From positions 124,001 to 188,000 of the forward strand of contig CAJXRQ010000001.1 of the NCBI GenBank assembly GCA_913060505.1: a stretch of 64,000 nucleotides of DNA, written 5' to 3'. Numbering within the stretch: the first letter of the stretch is position 1; each line of letters begins with the position of its first letter. Made by a program: the position numbers and the translations under genes. Below, piece by piece: positions 27,713 to 35,578 of the stretch. The stretch comes from an uncultured Desulfovibrio sp. (GTDB lineage: Bacteria; Desulfobacterota; Desulfovibrionia; Desulfovibrionales; Desulfovibrionaceae). The notes under the pieces were generated by a model, which saw only the letters and a list, made by a program, of their open reading frames with translations, was not told the origin of the DNA and made no database searches.

Positions 27713-28003
27713 TCAGCTTGGTCCGTCTTCCGGGGAAATTGCCCGGAGGCGGACCTTGTTGCTTCTGGGAAATTCCCTTTTGAGCAATCGTTTTATCAGG
27801 GAACGCAGGCCCTTGGCTGATTCCGTGTAATAGGCCTGTTCAAAGCCGTTTTGACTCACGGAAAAATTGTCCGGCCCGGTGCGGATAATCAGAACAGAAC
27901 GATCTTTTTTGAACGTACAAAGCTCAATGCCGTGCCCCATGGCGAGAGTTTTGGTTCTGGTAAGCACGGTCCCCAATGCTGCGGCCTTGTCGATCATAGC
28001 CAT
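27713..28003 (-). CDS. Small protein of unknown function, paralogue of the gene at 28012-28317
   Basis: 96 residues, soluble and basic, no signal peptide or recognised domain. It shares with its upstream neighbour the pattern MIDKAxA, a Gly-rich turn, the central TGPDxFxxxQNGxE and the C-terminal KREFPRSxKxR. The two genes are 8 nt apart and read the same way, so they form a bicistron arising by duplication. GAGG lies before the ATG at 28003. The motif set does not match any family I can name. Downstream of fliD but on the opposite strand. Confidence 0.7.
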   Translation of the reverse strand: MAMIDKAAALGTVLTRTKTLAMGHGIELCTFKKDRSVLIIRTGPDNFSVSQNGFEQAYYTESAKGLRSLIKRLLKREFPRSNKVRLRAISPEDGPS

Positions 28004-28011
28004 GGAACGCC

Positions 28012-28317
28012 TCAGATCACCTTGCGGACCGAGGGCTGCATGGGATCGTTTTTGTCCAACATATAGACCCGAATCTTGGTGCTTCTGGGAAATTCTTTTT
28101 TAAACAATGCCTTGAGCCGTTTTTTGATGGTTGAACCGTCTTCTTCAAAAGAGTTTGTTTCATAGCCGTTCTGAAGGATCATGAACGTGTCCGGGCCGGT
28201 TTTGCGGACGAGGATGGCCCGGTTTCGTTTGTACGTGCGAAGGTCCAGGCCACAGCCTGTATCGAGTTTTTCCAGTTTACGCAGAATGGTATTCATTGCG
28301 GACGCTTTGTCGATCAT
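28012..28317 (-). CDS. Small protein of unknown function, paralogue of the gene at 27713-28003
   Basis: 101 residues beginning MIDKASAMNTILRKLEKLD. Conserved with its neighbour: RNRAILVRKTGPDTFMILQN, then KKRLKALFKKEFPRSTKIR. The central TGPDxFxxxQNGxE strand-turn and the C-terminal KEFPRS motif suggest a small alpha/beta nucleic-acid- or protein-binding fold, but this is speculative. The open frame extends upstream to 28596, but that part overlaps the RNA-methyltransferase gene on the other strand and has no similarity to the paralogue, so ATG 28317 is chosen. No clear ribosome site. Confidence 0.65.
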   Translation of the reverse strand: MIDKASAMNTILRKLEKLDTGCGLDLRTYKRNRAILVRKTGPDTFMILQNGYETNSFEEDGSTIKKRLKALFKKEFPRSTKIRVYMLDKNDPMQPSVRKVI

Positions 28318-28377
28318 GATGTGCGAGGATAGACAGGGCCGGGGAAACCTGTCAAACCACGACCACGGAGAACAACG

Positions 28378-29778
28378 ATGAAACGTGGTGAACTGATCGA
28401 ATGCGATGTTGAATCCCTGGCTTTTGGCGGCGATGGCATTGCTCGTGTGGACGGCATGGCGGTTTTTGTGGAGTGTGGTTTGCCCGGCCAGCGGGTCCGG
28501 GCGCGGCTGAAACTGGTTAAGAAACGTTTTGCCAAGGCTGTAGTGGAGTCTGTTTTGGAACAGACGCCGCACTATGTAGAGCCACGATGCCTGCATTTCG
28601 GACAGTGTGGCGGGTGTTCATGGCAGAATCTTTCCTATTCTGAACAGCTTGCCTGGAAATCCCGGCAGGTGGCAGATGCGCTGGTCCGTATTGGCGGCAT
28701 GACCACGGAAATGCTGGAGCCGCTTCCTTCTCCTTCCCTGTTCGGATATCGCAATAAAATGGAGTTTGCCTTTGCCGGAGGCAGAGGGGAACGGGCAGAC
28801 GACGGATTGCAGGTCGGCCTGCACGGACGGGCGGAACAAGGCCGAAAGGGACTGACGGCTGTTCTGGATATTGAGGAGTGTCATTTGTGCTCCGAGTTGA
28901 CCATTTCCACATTGCATGAAGTCCGGCGCATGTGCCGCGAAACTGGTATTGCCGCTTACGATCCGGCCACCGGACAGGGCTATTGGCGTCATCTCATTAT
29001 CCGCCATACAGGTGCAGGCCGTGTACTGGTCCATTTGATTACGGCCGACGATACCTCCTTGCATGGTAGGGTTGTCCCGCTCGCCAAAGCCTTGCGTGCG
29101 ACATTTCCCGCCATTGATTCTGTTGTCCATTCCAGCCGCAGGAGCCGCCGTACTTTGGCTTTTGGTGAGCGTGTGCATCATGTTGAAGGCGCGCAATACG
29201 TGGAAGAAAATCTCATGCGGAGCAAAGAGCCTGTCCGTTACCGCGTTTCCGCCAACTCTTTTTTTCAGACCAATACGGCAGGTGCTTCTGCCTTGTATGG
29301 GGCTGTTTTGGAAATGGGAACATTTTCCCCGGAGCAGACAGTATTGGATTTATATTGCGGCGCCGGGGGGATCGGCCTGTTTCTCGCCCATGCCGTGAAG
29401 CGGGTGGTCGGGTTTGAACTGTCACCGGAAGCGGTTCGGGATGCGGAAACAAATGCTCGGCTCAATGGTTTCAGGAATTGCGAATTTCACGCCGGAAGCC
29501 TGGAGAAGGGAGTGGGGGATCTGGAACACTTGCCGCGGCCCGATGTTGTTGTTTGTGACCCACCACGGTCCGGCATGCACCAGCCTGTCGTGGACGCGCT
29601 GCTCAGGCTGCGACCGGAGTCGATCATGGCTGTCTCCTGCGATCCCGCAACCCTTGCCCGGGATTGTGGCCGTCTTTCTTCTGTTTACGAATTGACTTGC
29701 GCCCGTGCCGTGGACCTCTTCCCACATACGCCGCATGTGGAGACCATTGCCTTGCTCAAACGCAACGATTTGGCCTGA
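28378..29778 (+). CDS. 23S rRNA/tRNA uracil-5-methyltransferase, TrmA/RlmD (RumA) family
   Basis: 466 residues. An N-terminal TRAM domain (GELIECDVESLAFGGDGIARV) is followed by a four-Cys Fe-S motif (C..CGGC.. with later C), SAM-binding LDLYCGAGGIGLFL, the DPPRSGM motif and the catalytic-Cys strand AVSCDPATLARD. Members methylate U in 23S rRNA (U1939 or U747) or U54 in tRNA; which one cannot be told from sequence. GGAG precedes the ATG. Confidence 0.93.
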   Translation: MKRGELIECDVESLAFGGDGIARVDGMAVFVECGLPGQRVRARLKLVKKRFAKAVVESVLEQTPHYVEPRCLHFGQCGGCSWQNLSYSEQLAWKSRQVADALVRIGGMTTEMLEPLPSPSLFGYRNKMEFAFAGGRGERADDGLQVGLHGRAEQGRKGLTAVLDIEECHLCSELTISTLHEVRRMCRETGIAAYDPATGQGYWRHLIIRHTGAGRVLVHLITADDTSLHGRVVPLAKALRATFPAIDSVVHSSRRSRRTLAFGERVHHVEGAQYVEENLMRSKEPVRYRVSANSFFQTNTAGASALYGAVLEMGTFSPEQTVLDLYCGAGGIGLFLAHAVKRVVGFELSPEAVRDAETNARLNGFRNCEFHAGSLEKGVGDLEHLPRPDVVVCDPPRSGMHQPVVDALLRLRPESIMAVSCDPATLARDCGRLSSVYELTCARAVDLFPHTPHVETIALLKRNDLA

Positions 29779-29841
29779 TTGCCTTTGCCGTCCAAATTCG
29801 GCACTCTGTGGCTCTGGCCCTGAATCCCAATCGGAGGAATC

Positions 29842-31089
29842 ATGTCTGTTATTGTCCGGAAAAGTTTGCTGGAACTGGTTTTTACCGGCGCGTTCATGAA
29901 ACGCTGGAATGACAAGCTACGCCCCATGGAGCTTGTCGAAGTGGACAAACAGGCCCACAAGATGCTGGTGGCTTGGCTGCTGTTCGTCATCAATTCCCGG
30001 GATATGGACGTTGCCCGAAGACGGGCCCTGGGCGAGGCCATTGTCGAGGGCGGACTGTTCGACTACCTGTACCGGCTGGTCATTACGGACATCAAGCCTC
30101 CGGTCTTCTATAAGATCAAGGAAAATAAGGACGATTATCGGAAGCTTACCGAATGGGTGCTCAGCGAATTGACCCCGCGCATCAGCCCGCTGGGCGAGGA
30201 CTTTCGGGAGAGGATGACCACCTATCTCATGGAGTCGGAGAGTAAAGGGCTGGCCCGTCGTATTCTGAAGGCGGCCCATCTCTATGCCAGCTATTCCGAG
30301 TTCAAACTGCTCAAGGCCATCAACGACATGGACCACGAGCTGATTGAAATCGAGCAAAGCTTTCTGGATAGGTTGGACGAACTTTCCGATGTTGCCGGTG
30401 TTCCAGACCTTTTGAACGAAGAAAACTCTGTCTTGGGACGCTTTGCCCGAATGTGCGGACGGCTGCGTTTCCAGAAGCGTTGGTCCCAGACTCCCCGTGT
30501 CCCGGAAACCTCGGTTTTGGGGCATATGTACATCGTGGCTGCTTATTCATGGTTTTTCAGCATGGAAGTGGGGGCATGCCGTGCGCGCATGCAGAACAAC
30601 TTCTTTTCCGGGTTGGTCCATGACTTGCCCGAACTGTTGACCCGCGACATCATCTCGCCGGTAAAAGGTGCTTCCCCGGAAATGGGTGACTTGATCCGCG
30701 AGTATGAATTGCGGGAACTTGAGCGTGTCGTGCTCAAGCCTTTGCGTTCCGGCGGCTATGAAGATATTGCCGGGCGCATCGCTTATTTTCTCGGTTTGGA
30801 GGTTGGTTCCGAGTTCAAGAGTTCCATCCAGCGCGATGGCCACATCGAAGAGGTTTCCTCTTCCCAGCTGGCCACGGAATTCAACCATGACTCGCTGGAT
30901 CCCAAGGACGGGGAATTGCTCAAGGTGTGTGACAGCCTGGCTGCCTACATTGAAGCGCATACGGCCTTGCGCAACGGAATATCCTCGGATCAGCTGCATC
31001 AGGCTTTGTATCGCATTCGCCAACGATACCACGACAACCCCACGGTAGCTGGAATCCAGATTAGCGCTCTGCTGGCCGATTTCGATTAA
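29842..31089 (+). CDS. HD-domain protein, YfbR/HD_3-like
   Basis: 415 residues. The C-terminal half is an HD hydrolase: H in SVLGHMYIVA, HD in LVHDLPELLTRDIISPVKG, and a later acidic residue in LLKVCDSLAAYIEAH. This is the pattern of YfbR-type 5'-nucleotidases and related HD_3 proteins. The N-terminal ~170 residues are helical and lack a recognised motif (EVDKQAHKMLVAWLLF contains an HD-like helix but no HD pair). Substrate unknown. GGAGGAAT ribosome site. Stands alone between the RNA methyltransferase and the metal-uptake locus. Confidence 0.75.
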   Translation: MSVIVRKSLLELVFTGAFMKRWNDKLRPMELVEVDKQAHKMLVAWLLFVINSRDMDVARRRALGEAIVEGGLFDYLYRLVITDIKPPVFYKIKENKDDYRKLTEWVLSELTPRISPLGEDFRERMTTYLMESESKGLARRILKAAHLYASYSEFKLLKAINDMDHELIEIEQSFLDRLDELSDVAGVPDLLNEENSVLGRFARMCGRLRFQKRWSQTPRVPETSVLGHMYIVAAYSWFFSMEVGACRARMQNNFFSGLVHDLPELLTRDIISPVKGASPEMGDLIREYELRELERVVLKPLRSGGYEDIAGRIAYFLGLEVGSEFKSSIQRDGHIEEVSSSQLATEFNHDSLDPKDGELLKVCDSLAAYIEAHTALRNGISSDQLHQALYRIRQRYHDNPTVAGIQISALLADFD

Positions 31090-31129
31090 ATACCCTGATC
31101 GTGCAGGGCGACACGTCTTGTTGTCCGCT

Positions 31130-31174
31130 GGCACATGGTGTATACAAAATGTCATTACGTATACACCATGTGCC
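31130..31174. promoter_or_regulatory. NikR-like operator, 16-bp perfect inverted repeat
   Basis: GGCACATGGTGTATAC (31130-31145) is repeated inverted at 31159-31174 with a 13-nt gap. The inner core GTGTATAC-N13-GTATACAC resembles the NikR recognition logic, GTGTTAC-N13/14-GTAACAC reported for this lineage. Located 43-87 nt before the CbiM/NikM gene, right at its promoter. Confidence 0.65.
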
Positions 31175-31216
31175 GCCGTAATTCCCTGCGGTTTCTGGTG
31201 AGAAGGGGAGAAAAAA

Positions 31217-31816
31217 ATGCATATTTCCGAGGGGGTTCTTGCTGCTCCCGTCCTGTTGTCCGGCGCCGGGCTGACGCTGGCCGGAACGGCTATGGGCCTC
31301 AAACGTATCGACTATGACCGCATCATGAGTGTGGCCATCCTTTCCGCGGCTTTTTTCGTGGCTTCTCTGGTCCATGTGCCTGTCGGCCCATCCAGTGCTC
31401 ATCTGATACTCAACGGGCTGATAGGGCTTATTCTCGGCTGGGCAGCGTTTCCTTCGATACTTGTCGCGCTGCTGTTGCAGGCGGTCTTATTTCAATTCGG
31501 CGGACTCACTGTTTTGGGGGTGAATACGTTCACCATGGCGGCTCCGGCGGTCCTTTGCCATTACATGTTCCGGCCTTTGCTGCGCAAAGGAAAAGCGTCG
31601 ATGGGCGCGTTTTTGGTGGGCTTCTGTTCGGTATTGTTAAGCGCGCTGCTTGCTGGCGGAGCATTGGCCCTGTCCGGCGACGCCTTTATTCCGGCGGCAA
31701 CGGGACTGGTCGTGACCCATATTCCCATCATGATTGTCGAAGGTTTCATTGCTTCATTCGCCTATTCATTTCTTGCCAAGGTCAAGCCTGAAGTCCTGCA
31801 AGGAATAACCGCATAA
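31217..31816 (+). CDS. cbiM: CbiM/NikM-type ECF transporter substrate-binding membrane protein
   Basis: 199-residue integral membrane protein with MHISEGVLAAP at the very N-terminus; His2 of the family co-ordinates Co or Ni. Several hydrophobic helices, VPVGPSSAHLILNGLIG, FGGLTVLGVNTFTMAAPA and VTHIPIMIVEGFI are the diagnostic core motifs. The NikR-like operator favours nickel as substrate. No CbiQ/NikQ or CbiO/NikO energising subunits follow; CbiMN-type S components elsewhere can transport alone. Ribosome site GGGGAG. First gene of a two-gene unit. Confidence 0.9.
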   Translation: MHISEGVLAAPVLLSGAGLTLAGTAMGLKRIDYDRIMSVAILSAAFFVASLVHVPVGPSSAHLILNGLIGLILGWAAFPSILVALLLQAVLFQFGGLTVLGVNTFTMAAPAVLCHYMFRPLLRKGKASMGAFLVGFCSVLLSALLAGGALALSGDAFIPAATGLVVTHIPIMIVEGFIASFAYSFLAKVKPEVLQGITA

Positions 31817-31831
31817 TTTTTCGAGGTTTTC

Positions 31832-32434
31832 ATGAGAAAAATGTATCTCTTTCCGTTGGCTCTCTGTTTTGTTTTCTGTCTCTGCGCTCGCGCCGAGGCC
31901 CACAAGGTCTATATCTTTGCATATGTGGACGGGAACAAAATTTTTACTTCCAGCGGCTACAGCAAGAAAAATCGGGTTCAGAACGGTACCCTGGAGGTGC
32001 AGGACGCTGCTTCGGGCAAAGTGCTGCTTACGGGAACCACCGATGTCAAAGGAGATTTCAATTTTGATATCCCGGAAGAAGCCCGCGCCGGTCATCTTGA
32101 TTTGAATCTGGTGATTCTGGCTGGAGAAGGTCATAGGGCTGTTTGGAAGCTGCCATATGCCGAATATGCAGCGGATGCCACTGTGGAAAACTCTGCGGAG
32201 CCGGCTGTCGAAACAGCTGTTGGGGATGCCGGTGAAACAGTTGACGTTTCCGACCAGCGCCTTGAACGTCTGGTTCGTCGAGCCGTTCATAGTGAGGTAA
32301 GCGGACTCAAGCGGATGATTGCTGAAATGCATGATGAAGATCCAGGAATCAAGGAAGTCATTGCCGGCATTGGCTATTTGATCGGCATCGCCGGATTGCT
32401 GGCGTATGTTCGCTCTCGCAGATTCAAGGGGTAG
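31832..32434 (+). CDS. NikL/CbiL-like exported partner of the metal S component
   Basis: 200 residues. Signal peptide MRKMYLFPLALCFVFCLCA to AEAH, then a beta-sandwich-like domain beginning HKVYIFAYVDGNKIFTSSGY. A mature N-terminal His right after cleavage could bind metal. A hydrophilic, coiled stretch leads to one C-terminal membrane helix (IAGIGYLIGIAGLLAYV) and a basic tail. This is the layout of NikL/CbiL accessory proteins that accompany NikM. Follows cbiM by 15 nt, with GAGG at the start. Confidence 0.8.
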   Translation: MRKMYLFPLALCFVFCLCARAEAHKVYIFAYVDGNKIFTSSGYSKKNRVQNGTLEVQDAASGKVLLTGTTDVKGDFNFDIPEEARAGHLDLNLVILAGEGHRAVWKLPYAEYAADATVENSAEPAVETAVGDAGETVDVSDQRLERLVRRAVHSEVSGLKRMIAEMHDEDPGIKEVIAGIGYLIGIAGLLAYVRSRRFKG

Positions 32435-32500
32435 CTTCGTCAAAATCGACTTCAGCCCTCTTTGCATAGCCGGTTTTTTCTTGCCAATGAGGATAGGAAA

Positions 32501-32606
32501 GTATACCTCGTCGGTATGTTTATGTGTGGAATAAATACGTATGAGCATATGGACAAGTAAGCGAAGTATTTGATAAGGCTCTCATCTTGAGGGCAGTGAG
32601 GTATAC
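32501..32606. promoter_or_regulatory. Paired GTATACCTC half-sites around the rrf2 promoter
   Basis: GTATACCTC (32501-32509) and its exact complement GAGGTATAC (32598-32606) bracket the rrf2 promoter region; the second copy ends three bases before the rrf2 ATG. The same GTATAC core appears in the operator before cbiM. Possible autoregulatory sites for the Rrf2 protein. Confidence 0.45.
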
Positions 32607-32609
32607 AAT

Positions 32610-33056
32610 ATGAGGTTGACGACGAGAAGCAGGTATGGGACTCGCATGGCCTTGGATATCGCCCAGAATGGCGCTACCAGTCCCGTGCGGATCAGTGATA
32701 TTGCCCAACGTCAGGGTGTATCTGTCAAATACTTGGAAAAACTGATTCGAGAGTTGAAACAGGCGGGGTTTATTCGCAGCAAGCGTGGTCCGCGCGGCGG
32801 ACACATGCTGGCCAAGGAACCAAGGGAAATATCGGTGGGCGAAATCGTCCGGGTGCTTGAGGGTGATATTTCTCTGGTTGAATGCAAGACAAACGAAGAA
32901 AAATGTCCTCGGTTTGAGGACTGCGTGACACGTAATTTATGGGTCACAGCTTCCGATGCCATGTATGAGAGGCTTAATGCCATCACCTTGGCGGATTTGC
33001 TCCACGATTTGGAAGAGTGTGCGGATCCTACAAAAAGGAATCCTTCGCTCAAGTAA
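32610..33056 (+). CDS. Rrf2-family transcriptional regulator
   Basis: 148 residues. N-terminal winged helix with TTRSRYGTRMALDIA, VRISDIAQRQGVSVKYLEKL and IRSKRGPRGGHMLAKE, the canonical Rrf2 recognition helix region. Three Cys in VECKTNEEKCPRFEDC are at Fe-S ligand positions of IscR/NsrR-type proteins, so a redox or iron-sensing role is likely. It may act on the GTATACC sites at its own promoter. Downstream of the metal-uptake pair, separate promoter, followed by a strong terminator. Confidence 0.93.
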   Translation: MRLTTRSRYGTRMALDIAQNGATSPVRISDIAQRQGVSVKYLEKLIRELKQAGFIRSKRGPRGGHMLAKEPREISVGEIVRVLEGDISLVECKTNEEKCPRFEDCVTRNLWVTASDAMYERLNAITLADLLHDLEECADPTKRNPSLK

Positions 33057-33076
33057 GTGCCCGAATTCATGAAAAA

Positions 33077-33104
33077 GGCCCATCTTCGGATGGGCCTTTT
33101 TTTT
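33077..33104 (+). terminator. Terminator of rrf2
   Basis: Perfect 8-bp stem GGCCCATC (33077-33084) and GATGGGCC (33089-33096) with TTCG loop, preceded by A and followed by eight T. Confidence 0.95.
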
Positions 33105-33185
33105 GTGCTGTGGGCTTGAGGTGTTTTGTACTGTGCTGTAGAGATTGCTGTATGAAAATCATGTCTGATTTCACAGGAGTTGTTC

Positions 33186-34580
33186 GTGTGCGCGGCTGAA
33201 AACGAGAACATCGGCCTTGTCTTCGGGGTGGCCGGACTCGTATCCATTGCCGGGTTTCTGCTCGGCTTCGATTTGGGGCTGACGTCAAGCGCATTGACAT
33301 GGATGACAGGGGCCTTCGGTCTTTCCTCTACCAATGAGGGCCTTACCGGACTGCTGGTGAGCGCCATCTTTTGGGGAGCCCTGCCCGGCGCCGTGCTGGC
33401 TGGGACGTTGGCGTCCCGCATGGGCAGGCGGCGCGGCATTGTCCTGTGTGCTGTCCTTTATGGTATGGGTGCTGCGATGGTCGCAGTGGCTCAAGGCTAT
33501 TGGGTCGCTTTTGTCGGGAAGGTCTTCTTTGGCATGGGTATCGGCATTTCGGCTGTGGTCGTTCCCATGTATGTTTCCGAGATTTCCCCTCCCCGTATTC
33601 GAGGCACGGCCCTGTTCTTTTTTCAGGCAGCCATCAGCACCGGATTGCTGGTTTCGTTCGGTTCCTTTTGGCTCATGGGCAGTGGTGAATACTGGCGTGT
33701 CATGTGCGGAGTGGAAATCGGGCTTGCCGTGACGCTTGGCCTGGGACTTCTGTTTGCACCGGACAGTCCTCGCATGCTCATGCTTTTCGGAAGGGAAGAC
33801 GCTGCCCGGAACGTTTTGCAACGCACTTTGGGACGGCATAATGTGCAGTCGGAACTGGATGCCATGCGTGCCTCGTTGGGGCAATCAGGCGTTCGCTGGG
33901 CGGAGTTGTTGGACCGCAGGCATTTGGGCTTGGTTATGGTGGGGGTCGGGCTGTTTTTCATGCAGCAGGTTTCAGGCGTTGCTGCCGTAACCTGTTTTGC
34001 CGCACAGGTTTTTGCGGCCGCCGGTTTTGTGCAGGAGCATGACGCCTTGTTTGCCGCCACCATGCTGGGAGTCATGACCGTGGCTTCCATCATCCCCGGT
34101 TCCCTGCTGATCGACCGGCTTGGCCGCCGAAAGCTGTTGCTTGGAGGCAGTGCCTTGACGGTTTCGTGCCTTTTGGTTTTGGCTGTCACCTATTTTGGCA
34201 TTTTACCGGAACAATGGAATTTGCGTTGGATTCGGCTTGTTTCGATTCTGGCGTTTGTGTTCTGTTTTACCTGTAGCCTTGGTGGTGTGCCGTGGGTCAT
34301 GCTTGGAGAAATATACCCGCTGCGCATTCGCGGGGTGGGTATGGCCATGGGCAGTTCGGCCAACTGGGGCATGAACCTCGTGGTGACGAGCACTTACCTG
34401 TGGCTTGCCGATATGGTGGGACTTGGTGGTGCCTACCTGCTCTATGCAGCCGGTACTGTGGTCTGCATGGTTATAGCATATCGGCACCTTCCGGAGACCA
34501 AGGACCGACCTCTTGAACTGCTGGAGGCCAATCTCTATGCAGGCCGTCCGTTGCGCCGTCTTGGCGAACGAGTGCCATAA
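33186..34580 (+). CDS. MFS sugar-porter family transporter
   Basis: 464 residues, about 12 membrane helices. Sugar-porter signatures: ASRMGRRRGI after helix 2, PPRIRGTALF, APDSPRMLML before the central loop, LIDRLGRRKLL, and PETKDRPLELLE after the last helix. This family moves hexoses, inositol or pentoses by proton symport. Such transporters are not expected for a classical sulfate reducer and may be acquired. The start is GTG at 33186, because AGGAG lies 6 nt upstream; a TTG two codons earlier has no room for a ribosome site. Confidence 0.9.
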   Translation: MCAAENENIGLVFGVAGLVSIAGFLLGFDLGLTSSALTWMTGAFGLSSTNEGLTGLLVSAIFWGALPGAVLAGTLASRMGRRRGIVLCAVLYGMGAAMVAVAQGYWVAFVGKVFFGMGIGISAVVVPMYVSEISPPRIRGTALFFFQAAISTGLLVSFGSFWLMGSGEYWRVMCGVEIGLAVTLGLGLLFAPDSPRMLMLFGREDAARNVLQRTLGRHNVQSELDAMRASLGQSGVRWAELLDRRHLGLVMVGVGLFFMQQVSGVAAVTCFAAQVFAAAGFVQEHDALFAATMLGVMTVASIIPGSLLIDRLGRRKLLLGGSALTVSCLLVLAVTYFGILPEQWNLRWIRLVSILAFVFCFTCSLGGVPWVMLGEIYPLRIRGVGMAMGSSANWGMNLVVTSTYLWLADMVGLGGAYLLYAAGTVVCMVIAYRHLPETKDRPLELLEANLYAGRPLRRLGERVP

Positions 34581-34602
34581 TTATTTTGTATCGTAAAAAA
34601 AC

Positions 34603-34632
34603 ACGGCGCACCGGATATTTCCAGTGCGCCGT
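34603..34632. terminator. Bidirectional terminator after MFS gene and GNAT gene
   Basis: ACGGCGCAC (34603-34611) pairs with GTGCGCCGT (34624-34632); A-rich upstream and T-rich downstream, between convergent genes. Confidence 0.85.
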
Positions 34633-34679
34633 TTATTTATGATCCCACGGACGACGGCAGGGTGTCGTTCTATTTGATT

Positions 34680-35198
34680 TTACTCGTTTTGTGCGTCCTC
34701 AAATGCCTTGTTTGCGGCAATTGTCCCTGAAGGAGCGTCTTTGCCGAGTTGCAGGGCCAGAACATATTCATTGGGAACGCCCGGATACTCCAATCCCGAT
34801 AGGGAATGAAATCCGAAATATCCATAAAAGCCAGGATCGCCAACGAGCACGATGCCCTTGGCGTTTTGTTCTCGCATGGTATGAATGGTTTCACGCATCA
34901 GGGCCGAGCCGATTCCCTGCTTCTGGTAATGGGGGAGCACTCCGATGGGGCCGAGCAGAAACCAGCCGTCAATATCTTTCCCAACCCGAGCCGGAGACAG
35001 CGCAATATGTCCCACCGGGTTGCCGTTCACCTCTGCGACCTGTGAGAGGGAGAGCGCATTCGCGCTTCGCAGGAGCTCCACGATTCTATGCTCGCACGGT
35101 TCGCTACCCGGTGCGTGTTGGGGGTGATTCTTGAATGCTTGCTGATGAATGTTGGTGATAATGTCAGTGTCTTCAGCACGTTCATTTCGTATATGCAT
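34680..35198 (-). CDS. GNAT-family N-acetyltransferase (YhbS-like)
   Basis: 172 residues with a GNAT core: VGHIALSPARV, LLGPIGVLPHYQKQGIGSAL (acetyl-CoA loop QKQGIG), and GIVLVGDPGFYGYFGF, the last typical of the YhbS subfamily. Acceptor substrate unknown. Good ribosome site (AAGGGAG) before the ATG at 35198. Single gene. Confidence 0.9.
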   Translation of the reverse strand: MHIRNERAEDTDIITNIHQQAFKNHPQHAPGSEPCEHRIVELLRSANALSLSQVAEVNGNPVGHIALSPARVGKDIDGWFLLGPIGVLPHYQKQGIGSALMRETIHTMREQNAKGIVLVGDPGFYGYFGFHSLSGLEYPGVPNEYVLALQLGKDAPSGTIAANKAFEDAQNE

Positions 35199-35578
35199 GT
35201 TCTCCCTTTTGATGGATGTTCAATCCCGGTGCAATCACTATTGTACATGGCTGCATGGATGCCGGAATTTTTTGGAATTATGGTCAACAGGGAAGAGGGC
35301 TACCGGACAAAGGGCGCAACTAACCATCTCCGTGAACAGAAGAGCGGCGATTCTTTGAGATCATAACTGTGTATTTTGTTCAGGGAGTCCGTTGCCGCTG
35401 CCTAATAAACGGCAGCCGAGGTAACAAGATCCATCAAATTCTGGTACAAACAGTTCCTTTTGAACATATGAATATGAAAAAAACGAAATACCCTTATCCA
35501 AGGAAATGGTGTTTTGTGTACTGTATGGCTGCAGTGCGGACAGAGAATGAATTTTTCCCTGTTGCCTAATTTGGAAAG
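35199..35578. other. Intergenic region with a compact hairpin
   Basis: No credible gene in this 380-bp gap between GNAT (reads leftward) and the DUF169 gene (also leftward). Two nested pairs form a hairpin at 35391-35425: GTTGCC with GGTAAC (one G-T pair) around GCTGCC with GGCAGC, with an 8-nt loop and a CGA bulge. Its function is unknown; no T-tract follows, so it is not an obvious terminator. Confidence 0.5.

Noticed and set aside
28318-28596. N-terminal extension of the second small paralogue
   Set aside because: Overlaps the methyltransferase gene on the other strand and has no counterpart in the paralogue.
35474-35569. 31-residue frame starting MKKTKYPYPRKWCFVYCMAA
   Set aside because: No ribosome site, no neighbour context, and too short to call.
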